Shown piece after piece: positions 15,953 to 23,586 of a stretch of DNA of 64,000 bases. Location of the stretch: assembly GCF_014287775.1 (NCBI RefSeq), contig NZ_JACOOZ010000004.1:246275-310274 (forward strand), in the 5' to 3' direction. Source of the DNA: Eubacterium_G segne (GTDB lineage Bacteria; Bacillota; Clostridia; Lachnospirales; Lachnospiraceae). A model generated the notes under the pieces. That model searched no databases, was not told the origin of the DNA, and saw only the letters and a list, made by a program, of their open reading frames with translations. A program made the position numbers and the translations under genes. Numbering within the stretch: the first letter of the stretch is position 1; every line of letters begins with the position of its first letter.

Positions 15953-17329
15953 ATGAATAATTTTGAGTCACTACAAACAGGAAGTGTAAGAAAAAAAGGT
16001 TCTCAATGGTATTACCGATTTAGAATAAAAGATCAGGATGGAAATTGGAAAATGCATGAATTCAAGGGCGGTCAAACTAAAGCCGAAACTACTTTTATGC
16101 TAAAGCAGGCTCTTGAAGAATATCGTCAGGATGGTTCTATATTTTATGCTGGTTCCTTAACTGTAGGACAGCTTGCCGATATGTGGTACAATGCCGAAAT
16201 TGAAAATAGTAATCTTACCACTAATGGCAAATACGGATATAAAAATGTAATCAATAATATTCACAATAATTCTTTTTCTCAAATCAAATTAAAGGATTTA
16301 ACTATAGAAGATATTCAGGAATATGTTGACGGATTATATTTTGGCATTTATGACAATGAAGGCAATCAAATTGCCAAACCTTATGCAAAAGCAACTATGA
16401 GGAAATTTTTTCTTGTCCTTAACAATATGTTTAAGTATGCAGTCTATCCCAAAAAACTGCTTAGAGAAAATTTAATGCAATATGTTAAAAAAAGAAAAGT
16501 TGCAAAAGATAATTCTCTTTTTGGTAACTCTAATGAAGCTAAAGTACAAACCATAACGCATCAGGAATTTTTAAAAATAATTAACTACTTATCTTCCGTA
16601 GAAGATTATTGTTATTTGGCATTACCAATTCAAATTGCTTACCATACAGGTATGAGAGCCGGAGAAGTATGTGGACTAACTTGGGATGATATTGATTTTG
16701 AAAATCAGGTTTTATATGTTAGACGTTCGATGTATTATGACAAGGATTTGAAAACTTGGGAGCTGAAAGTTCCTAAAAATGGCAAGCCACGAGCTATAGA
16801 TTTTGGAGACAGTCTTGCCCATATTTTATTAATTGCAAAACACGAGCAACAACGAAACAAAAAAATCTATGGCGATTTGTATCAGAATCAGTTTTATCAT
16901 ACAACCGAAATAAGAGGTAAATCACATTGTCAGATTTATACGGACTATAACGAATCTTATATTAAGAATTCCACACGTTTTTGTCATGGAATTCATGTGG
17001 ATGATATTGATTCCAACGTTTCACTATCTCCTTTAACTTTTGTATGTACAAAGCCTGATGGAGAATTACTTACAACTCAAACTCTCAAATGGTGTAACAA
17101 AGTAGTTCAGAAGAATTTGCCTGAAATCAGTCACTTTCATTTTCATTGTTTAAGACATACTTACGCTTCTACATTAGTATTAAATGGTGCTAACATTAAA
17201 GATGTACAGTCACTACTTGGACATTCAGATATAAAGATTACTCTGAATACTTATTCTCATGTTACTGAAAAATCCAGAAAGAAAGCTGTCAATATATTTG
17301 AGAATGCTATTTCTGATAAGATAGGATAG
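15953..17329 (+). CDS. int: Tyrosine recombinase integrase
   Basis: Inserts and excises the element. This 458-residue protein has an N-terminal arm-binding domain (GSVRKKGSQWYYRFRI), a SAM-like core-binding domain (about 60-165) and a C-terminal catalytic domain. The catalytic residues are complete: Arg in HTGMRAGEV, His398/Arg401 in HCLRHTYAS, His424 in LLGHSD and the nucleophile Tyr434 in TLNTYSHV. It points at tRNA-Lys 545 bases downstream, as expected for tRNA-targeting elements. Its start is preceded by a hairpin that hides the ribosome binding site. Confidence 0.95.
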   Translation: MNNFESLQTGSVRKKGSQWYYRFRIKDQDGNWKMHEFKGGQTKAETTFMLKQALEEYRQDGSIFYAGSLTVGQLADMWYNAEIENSNLTTNGKYGYKNVINNIHNNSFSQIKLKDLTIEDIQEYVDGLYFGIYDNEGNQIAKPYAKATMRKFFLVLNNMFKYAVYPKKLLRENLMQYVKKRKVAKDNSLFGNSNEAKVQTITHQEFLKIINYLSSVEDYCYLALPIQIAYHTGMRAGEVCGLTWDDIDFENQVLYVRRSMYYDKDLKTWELKVPKNGKPRAIDFGDSLAHILLIAKHEQQRNKKIYGDLYQNQFYHTTEIRGKSHCQIYTDYNESYIKNSTRFCHGIHVDDIDSNVSLSPLTFVCTKPDGELLTTQTLKWCNKVVQKNLPEISHFHFHCLRHTYASTLVLNGANIKDVQSLLGHSDIKITLNTYSHVTEKSRKKAVNIFENAISDKIG

Positions 17330-17397
17330 GATGAGATAAGATTTTTTACAAAATAATTTATGAATAGATATAAGAAAATATAATCGAAAATAACATC

Positions 17398-17432
17398 CTT
17401 CCCACAACTTGTGGGAAGATTTGTGGGAAAGG
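17398..17432. repeat. Candidate integrase arm sites (TTGTGGGAA repeats)
   Basis: CTTCCCACAA (17398-17407) and TTGTGGGAAG (17409-17418) form an inverted pair, and TTGTGGGAAA follows from 17421. TTGTGGGAAG also occurs at 5111-5120, near the other end of the element. Copies at both ends suggest recombinase binding. The rest of 17330-17670 is AT-rich and I see nothing else in it. Confidence 0.45.
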
Positions 17433-17670
17433 TTTACATAACATTGATTTTTTCGAACCTTTTTCCTTCTAATTTAATCTGATTTTTATTGATGTTTTTT
17501 AATGTTGATGTTGTTGTTACATTAATTTTTTAATAATGATTTTAAAACTGAAATATGTAGATTGGTAGTTATTTTAAGATTGTATTTTTCAGGGGAAAAC
17601 AAGTTGCTTTTATGTTTCAGAGAAGTTTCTGGTTTTATAAGGGATTTTGCGGAATGTGCCTTTAAATAAG

Positions 17671-17818
17671 GCAGTGCACAGCTCGATTGCACTTAGTTTC
17701 ATCTCGCTGATGCGGCATTCGCCGCATTAAATAAAAAGAAAAAAGACGCTCTGTCTTGAATGCAAGCATTCAGACCATATCGTCCTTTTTCTTTCCATTT
17801 TGCACTGCTCATTGCTAA
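17671..17818. repeat. Structured non-coding repeat, family 1, right copy
   Basis: Outer arms GCAGTGCA (17671-17678) and TGCACTGC (17811-17818), then CAGCTCGATT, the hairpin ATGCGGC-ATTC-GCCGCAT, and a long stem AAGAAAAAAGACG / CGTCCTTTTTCTT capped by GAATGC-AA-GCATTC. Compared with 4674-4810, the conserved single-strand blocks are the same but each variable stem has changed on both sides so that pairing is kept. Confidence 0.75.
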
Positions 17819-17823
17819 CGCAC

Positions 17824-17866
17824 AAAAAAAGTACCACCCCAGGCAATTTAATGTCCGAAACGGTAC
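17824..17866 (-). terminator. Terminator of tRNA-Lys
   Basis: On the minus strand GGTACC and GGAC pair across to GCC and GGTAC, followed by TTTTTTT (the A-run at 17824-17830). It follows the tRNA directly and forms most of the 60-base repeat at the element ends. Confidence 0.7.
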
Positions 17867-17873
17867 CCGCAAG

Positions 17874-17946
17874 TGCGCCTCCAGGGGCTCGAACCCTGCA
17901 CACCCTGATTAAGAGTCAGGTGCTCTACCAAATGAGCTAGAGGCGC
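17874..17946 (-). tRNA. tRNA-Lys (anticodon CUU)
   Basis: A 73-base cloverleaf: acceptor GCGCCTC pairs with GAGGCGC, D-arm TAGCTCATTTGGTAGAGCA, anticodon loop CTCTTAA, T-arm GGGTTCGAGCC. No CCA is encoded. It is the integration target of the element to its left. Confidence 0.95.
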
Positions 17947-18120
17947 AAAACCTATGTCTTTGTTCTTTAACGGAACGAATGCTATTATATAACAGTTTTT
18001 TAATAATTTCAAGTAATTTTTTACATTTTCTTCATTTTATTTTCTTTTTTGTGATTTGCCACAAAAAATTACTGTTATTTTCTCATTTAGCAGTTATTAT
18101 TTCCAATTTTTTAACGGTTA

Positions 18121-18831
18121 TTACAGCTTTTTCAACAATTCCTTCTTCTTGCTATTAAATTCTTCATCACTTAATATCCCCTTTTCTTTTAATTCAGATA
18201 ATTTTTCTATCTGCCCTAGTACATCCACCTGTGCTTCCGTGGTATTTTGGGTTGTTTCCTTTATGAATTTGTCCGGAATGTCGTTTTGCCTTAGCACGTC
18301 CATAAATTCCACGCATTTTCCAGCCTGTCCGTATATACTTACTCCCGTTAGCATTTCCAAACGTATTAACTGGTTCTTGTTATCGCTGTCTATGTAGGAT
18401 ATTTCAATGTTATTTTTTTGCTCCATGGCTTTCATATCTGAACGTGAACTACTTAAAAGCCATTCTGCATTGCTTATTTTTCTTTCTACAATTTCAAGTT
18501 TTTTTATTTTTTCGTATGGAATCGCCATTTCCTCAAACCACTCCACTGTTGTCATTGTAGGTTTCAAATAAAAACAGTCCTCCAAAACATTTAACCCTAT
18601 CTCCCCTGACTGAGCCTTAGGATATTTTGCCAAACCTCCATTATATGTAACGCCATAGCGGATTATTGCTCCCTCCACAGGTGCCTTCATGTTTTTACTC
18701 TCTGCATTATGCTGTTTCATCTGCTCCGAGGATTCCGCAAAGGCTTTCTTTGTTTTGTCGGTAGTGTCTTTTAATGTTTCCTTGGCTTTTTCAAACATTC
18801 CATCTATTTTGTCATTTCCAAACAATCCCAT
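18121..18831 (-). CDS. SHOCT-domain protein
   Basis: A 236-residue soluble protein. The C-terminus is a SHOCT motif (about residues 202-236, IEKLSELKEKGILSDEEF), a short domain commonly attached to membrane-protein partners. The N-terminus is a lysine-rich helix; the middle (about 55-185) is beta-rich and may be a PH/GRAM-like fold. It lies 13 bases after the zinc-ribbon membrane protein gene, so the two are probably co-transcribed. Function unknown. Confidence 0.75.
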   Translation of the reverse strand: MGLFGNDKIDGMFEKAKETLKDTTDKTKKAFAESSEQMKQHNAESKNMKAPVEGAIIRYGVTYNGGLAKYPKAQSGEIGLNVLEDCFYLKPTMTTVEWFEEMAIPYEKIKKLEIVERKISNAEWLLSSSRSDMKAMEQKNNIEISYIDSDNKNQLIRLEMLTGVSIYGQAGKCVEFMDVLRQNDIPDKFIKETTQNTTEAQVDVLGQIEKLSELKEKGILSDEEFNSKKKELLKKL

Positions 18832-18844
18832 TTTTTCACCTTCC

Positions 18845-19279
18845 CTACATTATCAAATCTGTTATATGCTGTGCTGTTCTTACGGAATCCAATATAATCC
18901 ATCCGTAAATTCCATAAGCTACTACCAATGGCATTATTACAACCACTATTGCAGGGATTCCTTTTTTCAGAATGTTCTGTTTTTTAAAACTTTTTTTTGC
19001 AAAATCTCCGAAATTCTTATCTGAAAAATCCTTGTCTCTTTTAATTTCTGATAATGCCATCCCAAAGCCCACAAAATACACCAACGCTCCTAAAAGTGAC
19101 CATACATTTGCTATCAGGTAAATGCCTGCTATGGCTAAAACCCCCGTGATAACACCGTAAGCCGGAGCTGCCTCCTTCTTTTCCACCTTAACTTTGCTTT
19201 CTGTTATTTTTGCTCCGCAAGCTGTACACACGTTAATGTTATCCATTACTTCCTTTCCACATTTTGGACATTTTTTCAT
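18845..19279 (-). CDS. Zinc-ribbon membrane protein
   Basis: A 144-residue protein opening with a zinc ribbon (CPKCG and CTACG, residues 4-22), followed by three or so hydrophobic helices (GVITGVLAIAGIYLIANV, VYFVGFGMAL, IPAIVVVIMPLVVAYGIYGW). Good ribosome binding site (AGGAAAG). It is transcribed ahead of the SHOCT gene. Such proteins are widespread in Clostridia and uncharacterised. Confidence 0.75.
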   Translation of the reverse strand: MKKCPKCGKEVMDNINVCTACGAKITESKVKVEKKEAAPAYGVITGVLAIAGIYLIANVWSLLGALVYFVGFGMALSEIKRDKDFSDKNFGDFAKKSFKKQNILKKGIPAIVVVIMPLVVAYGIYGWIILDSVRTAQHITDLIM

Positions 19280-19503
19280 TATTTCTTTCCTCCTTTGATT
19301 TTATGCCCTAATTATATTCCTTCATAGGTACACACGTGTGTCTCCTTAAAATTTAATCGTCTTACTTTTACGAATTTTTTAAGTTTTTTTATTTCTTTGC
19401 AAATATTTCTTCCTATAATTATTGTTTTTTATTTTTATACTATTTATAATGTTCAAATAGGCACTTATAATTATGAATTTATGCTTTTAGGAGAAAAAGT
19501 TTT

Positions 19504-20775
19504 ATGGACAATAAAAAAAATAAATTTGAAGTCAACAGCAGATATTTTACCATTGCAATTTACTGCATCGTATCTGTATTTATTATGGCAGTTTTAGTGC
19601 GTGCCGTTTTCTTTTGGGAGTCAACTTCAGCCACTCTCAACGCCTTCTTATCTGCCATGTCACCTTTTTTAATAGGAATACTTATTGCTTTCCTTATTAA
19701 TCCGTTAGTTTCCTGGATGCGAAAAAAGGTATTCAAAAAGTTTTTCCATATAAAAAATGATGCTTTAAACAGAATGTTGGCAATTTTTGTATCTTATGGC
19801 ATTGTTTTAAGCGCAACAGCTTTGGGACTTACTGTTCTTATTCCTGAATTAATTGACAGTTTGAACCAGCTTTTGGAGAAAATGCCTTCATGGGCTAATT
19901 CCATTATGGACTTTTTAAACAGACTATCGGAAAAGTACCCGGATTTGGATCTTAAATATATACAGGATACCATAACCAGTGCCGATTCAACTCTACAAAG
20001 TTTTCTTAGTGATTTTATAAAAAATATCACCACTACCATTGTTGTAACCGGTGTTACTGTTATTAAATTTGTATTTAATCTTATTGTTGCAATTATCGTT
20101 TCTTGCTATCTTCTTATTGATAAGAAAATGCAGATACGTGGAATTAAACGTATTGTTTTTGCTACTTTTAAATATGAGCGTGCCAACAAGATATGGAATA
20201 TTATTAAAAGGTCTCTAAGAATTTTCATGGACTTTTTTGATGGCAAAATGATTGATTCCCTTATTATCGGAATTTTAACTTTTATTAGCATGATAATAAT
20301 CAGCCTTTTTAATGTTTCCGGTTTTGCCGAGTGTGCCCTTTTAGTAAGTATCATTGTGTGCATTACCAATATGATTCCATACTTTGGCCCTTTCCTTGGG
20401 GGAATTCCAAGTGCCCTTCTTTTGTGCATTTACTCTCTTCAAAGCGGTCTCATATTTGGCATACTGATTATTGTTATTCAGCAGCTTGACGGAAATGTTA
20501 TTGGTCCAAAAATTCTGGGAGATTCCACAGGTATGCGTCCGCTGTGGATAATATTTGCCATTACTTTAGGTGGATGGCTTGCAGGTGTTCCCGGTATGTT
20601 GCTTGGTGTTCCTTGTGTTGCCGTTATTACCGGATTAATGGAAGACCATGTAAACGAGAAACTTGCCGAGAAAAATATTAATTTGCCGGTTATTAAAAAT
20701 GAAAAGGTCCGCAAAGGGAAGGATAAGGATAAGAACAAGAACAATAATAAGGAAGAAACTAAATCGGAAGATTAA
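19504..20775 (+). CDS. AI-2E family transporter
   Basis: A 423-residue membrane protein of the AI-2 exporter-like superfamily (UPF0118). It has two N-terminal helices, a helical soluble insertion (about 90-170, LNQLLEKMPSWANSIMDFL), then helices bearing the family motifs NMIPYFGPFLGGIPSALL and GNVIGPKILGDSTGMRPLW, and a charged C-terminal tail. Members include sodium/proton antiporters and TqsA; the substrate here is unknown. It stands alone with its own terminator. Confidence 0.9.
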   Translation: MDNKKNKFEVNSRYFTIAIYCIVSVFIMAVLVRAVFFWESTSATLNAFLSAMSPFLIGILIAFLINPLVSWMRKKVFKKFFHIKNDALNRMLAIFVSYGIVLSATALGLTVLIPELIDSLNQLLEKMPSWANSIMDFLNRLSEKYPDLDLKYIQDTITSADSTLQSFLSDFIKNITTTIVVTGVTVIKFVFNLIVAIIVSCYLLIDKKMQIRGIKRIVFATFKYERANKIWNIIKRSLRIFMDFFDGKMIDSLIIGILTFISMIIISLFNVSGFAECALLVSIIVCITNMIPYFGPFLGGIPSALLLCIYSLQSGLIFGILIIVIQQLDGNVIGPKILGDSTGMRPLWIIFAITLGGWLAGVPGMLLGVPCVAVITGLMEDHVNEKLAEKNINLPVIKNEKVRKGKDKDKNKNNNKEETKSED

Positions 20776-20817
20776 AATACAGATAATGATACAAGAAGCC
20801 GGGGGATGTAAGACTTG

Positions 20818-20859
20818 GTAGATTGTGAACTTGTAGATTGTGAACTTGTAGATTGTGGC
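20818..20859 (+). repeat. Short tandem repeat, 15-base unit
   Basis: GTAGATTGTGAACTT occurs twice exactly and then a third, partial time (GTAGATTGTGGC) running into the terminator stem. It lies in the 3' untranslated region of the transporter gene. Confidence 0.8.
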
Positions 20860-20899
20860 AGTTGGATTGTAATTTTTTTACAATTCAACTGCCTTTTTT
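20857..20899 (+). terminator. Terminator of the AI-2E transporter gene
   Basis: GGCAGTTGgATTGTAA (20857-20872) pairs with TTACAATtCAACTGCC (20878-20893), followed by six T. The rest of the gap to 21135 is unremarkable. Confidence 0.9.
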
Positions 20900-21135
20900 C
20901 ATATGGCCGATGAAGGCATAATTCCTACCGGGAATTTCTTATGAAATCAACCTTTTCCTGGTTCATTTTGCAGATTATATTCCTCTCACAGCATCCAAAT
21001 GATTTGTGTACAGTTATTTTCTCAATTCTAGCTTTCCAACCGCCCACGCCTAATTTCCAACCAGCTTTCATTTAGCCTAATTCCCCTATTTTCTGCCATT
21101 TTCCCTTTCTACCCATTAGCCACCGGCTTGCCCGT

Positions 21136-21774
21136 CTACCTGTTAGCCACCAGCTTGTGTATAGGATTTCCCATTTGAGAAAACTTGCTTTCATATTCCG
21201 TCATTACATTTCCTTTAACCATTTCGCTATCATTATGAAGGTCCCATGTCTGTGCTACCAGATTCCATCCTGCCTCCGGCACCTGCTCTAAGGAAAACTG
21301 GAAAAGCAAATCATTATCTGTCTTAAATTCCACCACTCCGTCTTTTTTTAGAATATTATCATATCTCTCGAAAAACTGCTTTGACGTAAGTCTTCTTTTT
21401 GCATGTCTGTCCTTCGGCCACGGATCTGAAAAATTCAGATATATTCTATCAACTTCTTCCTTATTAAATACATCACAAATATACTCCGCCTCCATTCTTA
21501 TAAAACGGAGATTTGGTACCTCTATATCCTGGCACTTTTCAATTGCTCTAATCAAAACGCTGGAATACTTCTCAATTCCTACATAATTAATATCCGGATT
21601 TTCAAGGGCTAACTGTGTAATAAACCTACCCTTGCCCATTCCTATTTCTATTCTTATGGGATTATTATTTCCAAACTCTTCATTCCATTTTCCTTTTAAA
21701 ACCTGTGGTTCATTTATTGCTAAATTGCTTTCTGCAATAGCTTCCCTTGATCCCGGTACATTTCTTAATCTCAT
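21136..21774 (-). CDS. trmB: tRNA (guanine-N7-)-methyltransferase
   Basis: Makes m7G46 in tRNA using S-adenosylmethionine. From ATG 21774 (preceded by GGAGA) it has 212 residues, the usual length. Motifs: MRLRNVPGSREA at the N-terminus, SAM-binding IEIGMGKGRFI, GIEKYSSVL, and the TrmB signature YLNFSDPWPKDRHAKRRL. It is transcribed away from the V-ATPase operon. Confidence 0.95.
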   Translation of the reverse strand: MRLRNVPGSREAIAESNLAINEPQVLKGKWNEEFGNNNPIRIEIGMGKGRFITQLALENPDINYVGIEKYSSVLIRAIEKCQDIEVPNLRFIRMEAEYICDVFNKEEVDRIYLNFSDPWPKDRHAKRRLTSKQFFERYDNILKKDGVVEFKTDNDLLFQFSLEQVPEAGWNLVAQTWDLHNDSEMVKGNVMTEYESKFSQMGNPIHKLVANR

Positions 21775-21840
21775 GCCTGTCTCCAATCTGTAAAATACAT
21801 AAATTTATTTGCCTGATATAGATATTAACTAATCACTTAT

Positions 21841-22202
21841 TATAATGAAAAATTCTAATTGGTTTCATTAATTTTTTCAAGTTTTTATTGTAATTTTTAC
21901 AAAAAGTGTTAAAGTAGACTTAAAGTCTAAGAAAGGGTATTTGAGCAAATCTACCCTTGATGTGTAAGTCTCGGTAAGATTGTCACCGGGGCTTTTTGTC
22001 TATTATCTTTACTACATATTTTGTTAAATGTATTATTAATTATTATTTAAGGATAATAGTATAATAGAGGGGCAAATGTATTTTTAGTGCCACTCTGTTT
22101 TATGCCCAAAACCATATGATATAAAAATCTCACAACATAAAAACATATGGTATAAGATTATATGACATAAAACAATATAACTTAAAGTGAAGGAGGCTGC
22201 AC
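21841..22202 (+). promoter_or_regulatory. Long leader of the V-ATPase operon
   Basis: About 360 bases without a gene. A TATAAT at 21841-21846 could be the -10 of a promoter upstream of the switch at 21916, though its -35 is poor; a second TATAAT at 22060-22065 could start transcripts that bypass the terminator. Near the gene lies an imperfect inverted repeat CCATATG...CATATGG (about 22113-22152) and the ribosome binding site GAAGGAGGC. Confidence 0.5.
21916..21998 (+). promoter_or_regulatory. Putative riboswitch with overlapping terminator
   Basis: AGACTTA (21916-21922) pairs with TAAGTCT (21965-21971), closing a domain that contains a hairpin GGGTA-TTTG-AG-CAAAT-c-TACCC. The 3' strand of that closing stem is also the start of AGTCTCGGT (21967-21975), which pairs with ACCGGGGCT (21985-21993) followed by TTTTT: a Rho-independent terminator. 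The two folds exclude each other, so stabilising the first would let transcription read into the V-ATPase genes. Sodium-sensing (DUF1646-motif) riboswitches are reported with such genes, but I cannot confirm that family from sequence alone. Confidence 0.65.
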
Positions 22203-22526
22203 ATGAGTCAGGATATTAACAAAATCATAAACGAATTGGCAGAAATTGATTCAGCTTCAGCTAAAATTATGCAACAATCGCTTAATGAAAAAGCAAAGTA
22301 TGCAGATTATATTAATCAGCAAAAAAAACAATACGACCGGGAACTTCAAATGGATGTGGACTCCTGTGTTAATGAATATAAAGAACAGTTAAATAAAGAA
22401 AACGAAATAGAAATAGATAAATGCCAAAAGGAATGTTTAAAGGATATAGAAAAGTTAAACAATCTCTTTGCATCAAAGGGTGAAGCCTTAGCGGAAGGTA
22501 TATTTAACAACATTATAAAGGAGTGA
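22203..22526 (+). CDS. V-type ATPase peripheral-stalk subunit (G/H-like)
   Basis: A 107-residue, almost wholly helical, charged protein. It is the first gene of the V-ATPase operon, in the place where NtpF/AhaH-type stalk subunits are found, and would pair with subunit E to link the catalytic head to subunit I. Ribosome binding site GGAGG. Sequence motifs are weak; the call rests on length, coiled-coil character and position, with the next gene four bases away. Confidence 0.7.
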   Translation: MSQDINKIINELAEIDSASAKIMQQSLNEKAKYADYINQQKKQYDRELQMDVDSCVNEYKEQLNKENEIEIDKCQKECLKDIEKLNNLFASKGEALAEGIFNNIIKE

Positions 22527-22530
22527 GCCT

Positions 22531-23586
22531 ATGAGAAACGGAAAATTAGTGGCTTACAGTGGCATGACTACCAAAATAAGGGCAATGAAAAAAGGTCTTA
22601 TTTCCCAGTCTGAATATGATGAGATTGCAAACTTAAAAACCGTTCCTGATTTAATCAGTTATCTGCAAACCTTTCCATCATATGCAGATGTTTTGTCGGA
22701 TTTAGATGCTTCCACAGCCCATCGTGGAGATGTGGAAAGCCGCATGACCTTTTCAACATACTATGATTTTTCTAAGATATTCCATTTTGCCGGAAACATG
22801 CAAAAACGATATTTGGAATTTTATTTTATGAAGTACGAAATTGCCACTTTAAAGGCATCCATGCGAAATATTATGGACAGCAGAAATTCAACTATTCCTG
22901 TCCTTGTTGATAAACATTTCAAGCGACATTCAAAGTTTGACATAGATAATCTTATAAACTCCTCCAACATGGAGGAATTTGTAAACAATCTTTCAGGCTC
23001 TGTTTATGAAAAAACAATTAGAAAGGTTTACGAACTTGACAGCCCTACACTTTTTGATTACGAAATGTCCTTAGACCTTTTCTTTTTCAATTATGTGTGG
23101 GGCAACAAAAATAAATTTATTCCAAAGGGTGAATGCAAATACTTCCTGGATTCCTTCGGTTCTCAGGTGGATTTGTTAAACATTCTCTGGATTTACCGCT
23201 GTAAAAAATACTACACGGTAACAGATTCCCAGATTTATTCGTTTCTGATACCCATTTATCACAATATTGAGAGAAACGACATAAAAGCCATGGTAGAAGC
23301 TGAAAATAACGAGGTATTTTTTGAGTTAGTAAACAAGAGCTATTACGGACGTACTTACGGGTTTGAGCCGGGAGAATCAATGGAGTCCCAGTTTGGTGGA
23401 ATTTTAAATACTATATATATGGAAGATTTCCGAACTGCTCCATACTCCTTAGCAGCCATAAATGCATACTTCCACCTAAAAAATTTGGAGGTTGCAAAGG
23501 TAGTAACAGCAATGGAGTGTATAAGATACGGATATTCTCCGGAAGTCATTACCCGATACATTAATCAAAAGAAAGGGGTTTTGTAA
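22531..23586 (+). CDS. ntpC: V-type ATPase subunit C
   Basis: A 351-residue soluble, helical protein of the V-ATPase subunit C/d family, which sits between the rotor ring and the central stalk. Landmarks are YSGMTTKIRAMKKGL at the N-terminus, YEIATLKASMRNIM in the middle and IRYGYSPEVITRYIN at the end. It begins four bases after the stalk gene and overlaps the start of subunit I by one base. Placing C before I is a known variant of the gene order in clostridia. Confidence 0.85.
   Translation: MRNGKLVAYSGMTTKIRAMKKGLISQSEYDEIANLKTVPDLISYLQTFPSYADVLSDLDASTAHRGDVESRMTFSTYYDFSKIFHFAGNMQKRYLEFYFMKYEIATLKASMRNIMDSRNSTIPVLVDKHFKRHSKFDIDNLINSSNMEEFVNNLSGSVYEKTIRKVYELDSPTLFDYEMSLDLFFFNYVWGNKNKFIPKGECKYFLDSFGSQVDLLNILWIYRCKKYYTVTDSQIYSFLIPIYHNIERNDIKAMVEAENNEVFFELVNKSYYGRTYGFEPGESMESQFGGILNTIYMEDFRTAPYSLAAINAYFHLKNLEVAKVVTAMECIRYGYSPEVITRYINQKKGVL

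Larger units (their letters stand above)
4826..17886. mobile_element. Integrative mobilizable element at tRNA-Lys carrying an agr cassette
   Basis: The segment is bounded by a 60-base identical direct repeat (4826-4885 and 17827-17886) that covers the 3' end of tRNA-Lys and its terminator. It encodes an integrase next to the tRNA, an excisionase-like protein, a XRE repressor, a MOBQ-type relaxase with accessory genes, and cargo: an agr quorum-sensing system and an ABC transporter. There are no type IV secretion genes, so it would need a helper conjugative element. The left boundary is uncertain because homology to the tRNA and to a flanking repeat extends in degenerate form on both sides of the identical core. 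Confidence 0.7.

Noticed and set aside
17874..17946. tRNA with anticodon UUU
   Set aside because: The anticodon loop reads CTCTTAA on the coding strand, so the anticodon is CUU.
21888..21915. TTGTAA-16-TAAAGT as the V-ATPase promoter
   Set aside because: Transcription from it would begin inside or after the first strand of the closing stem, removing the switch; an upstream start is more consistent.
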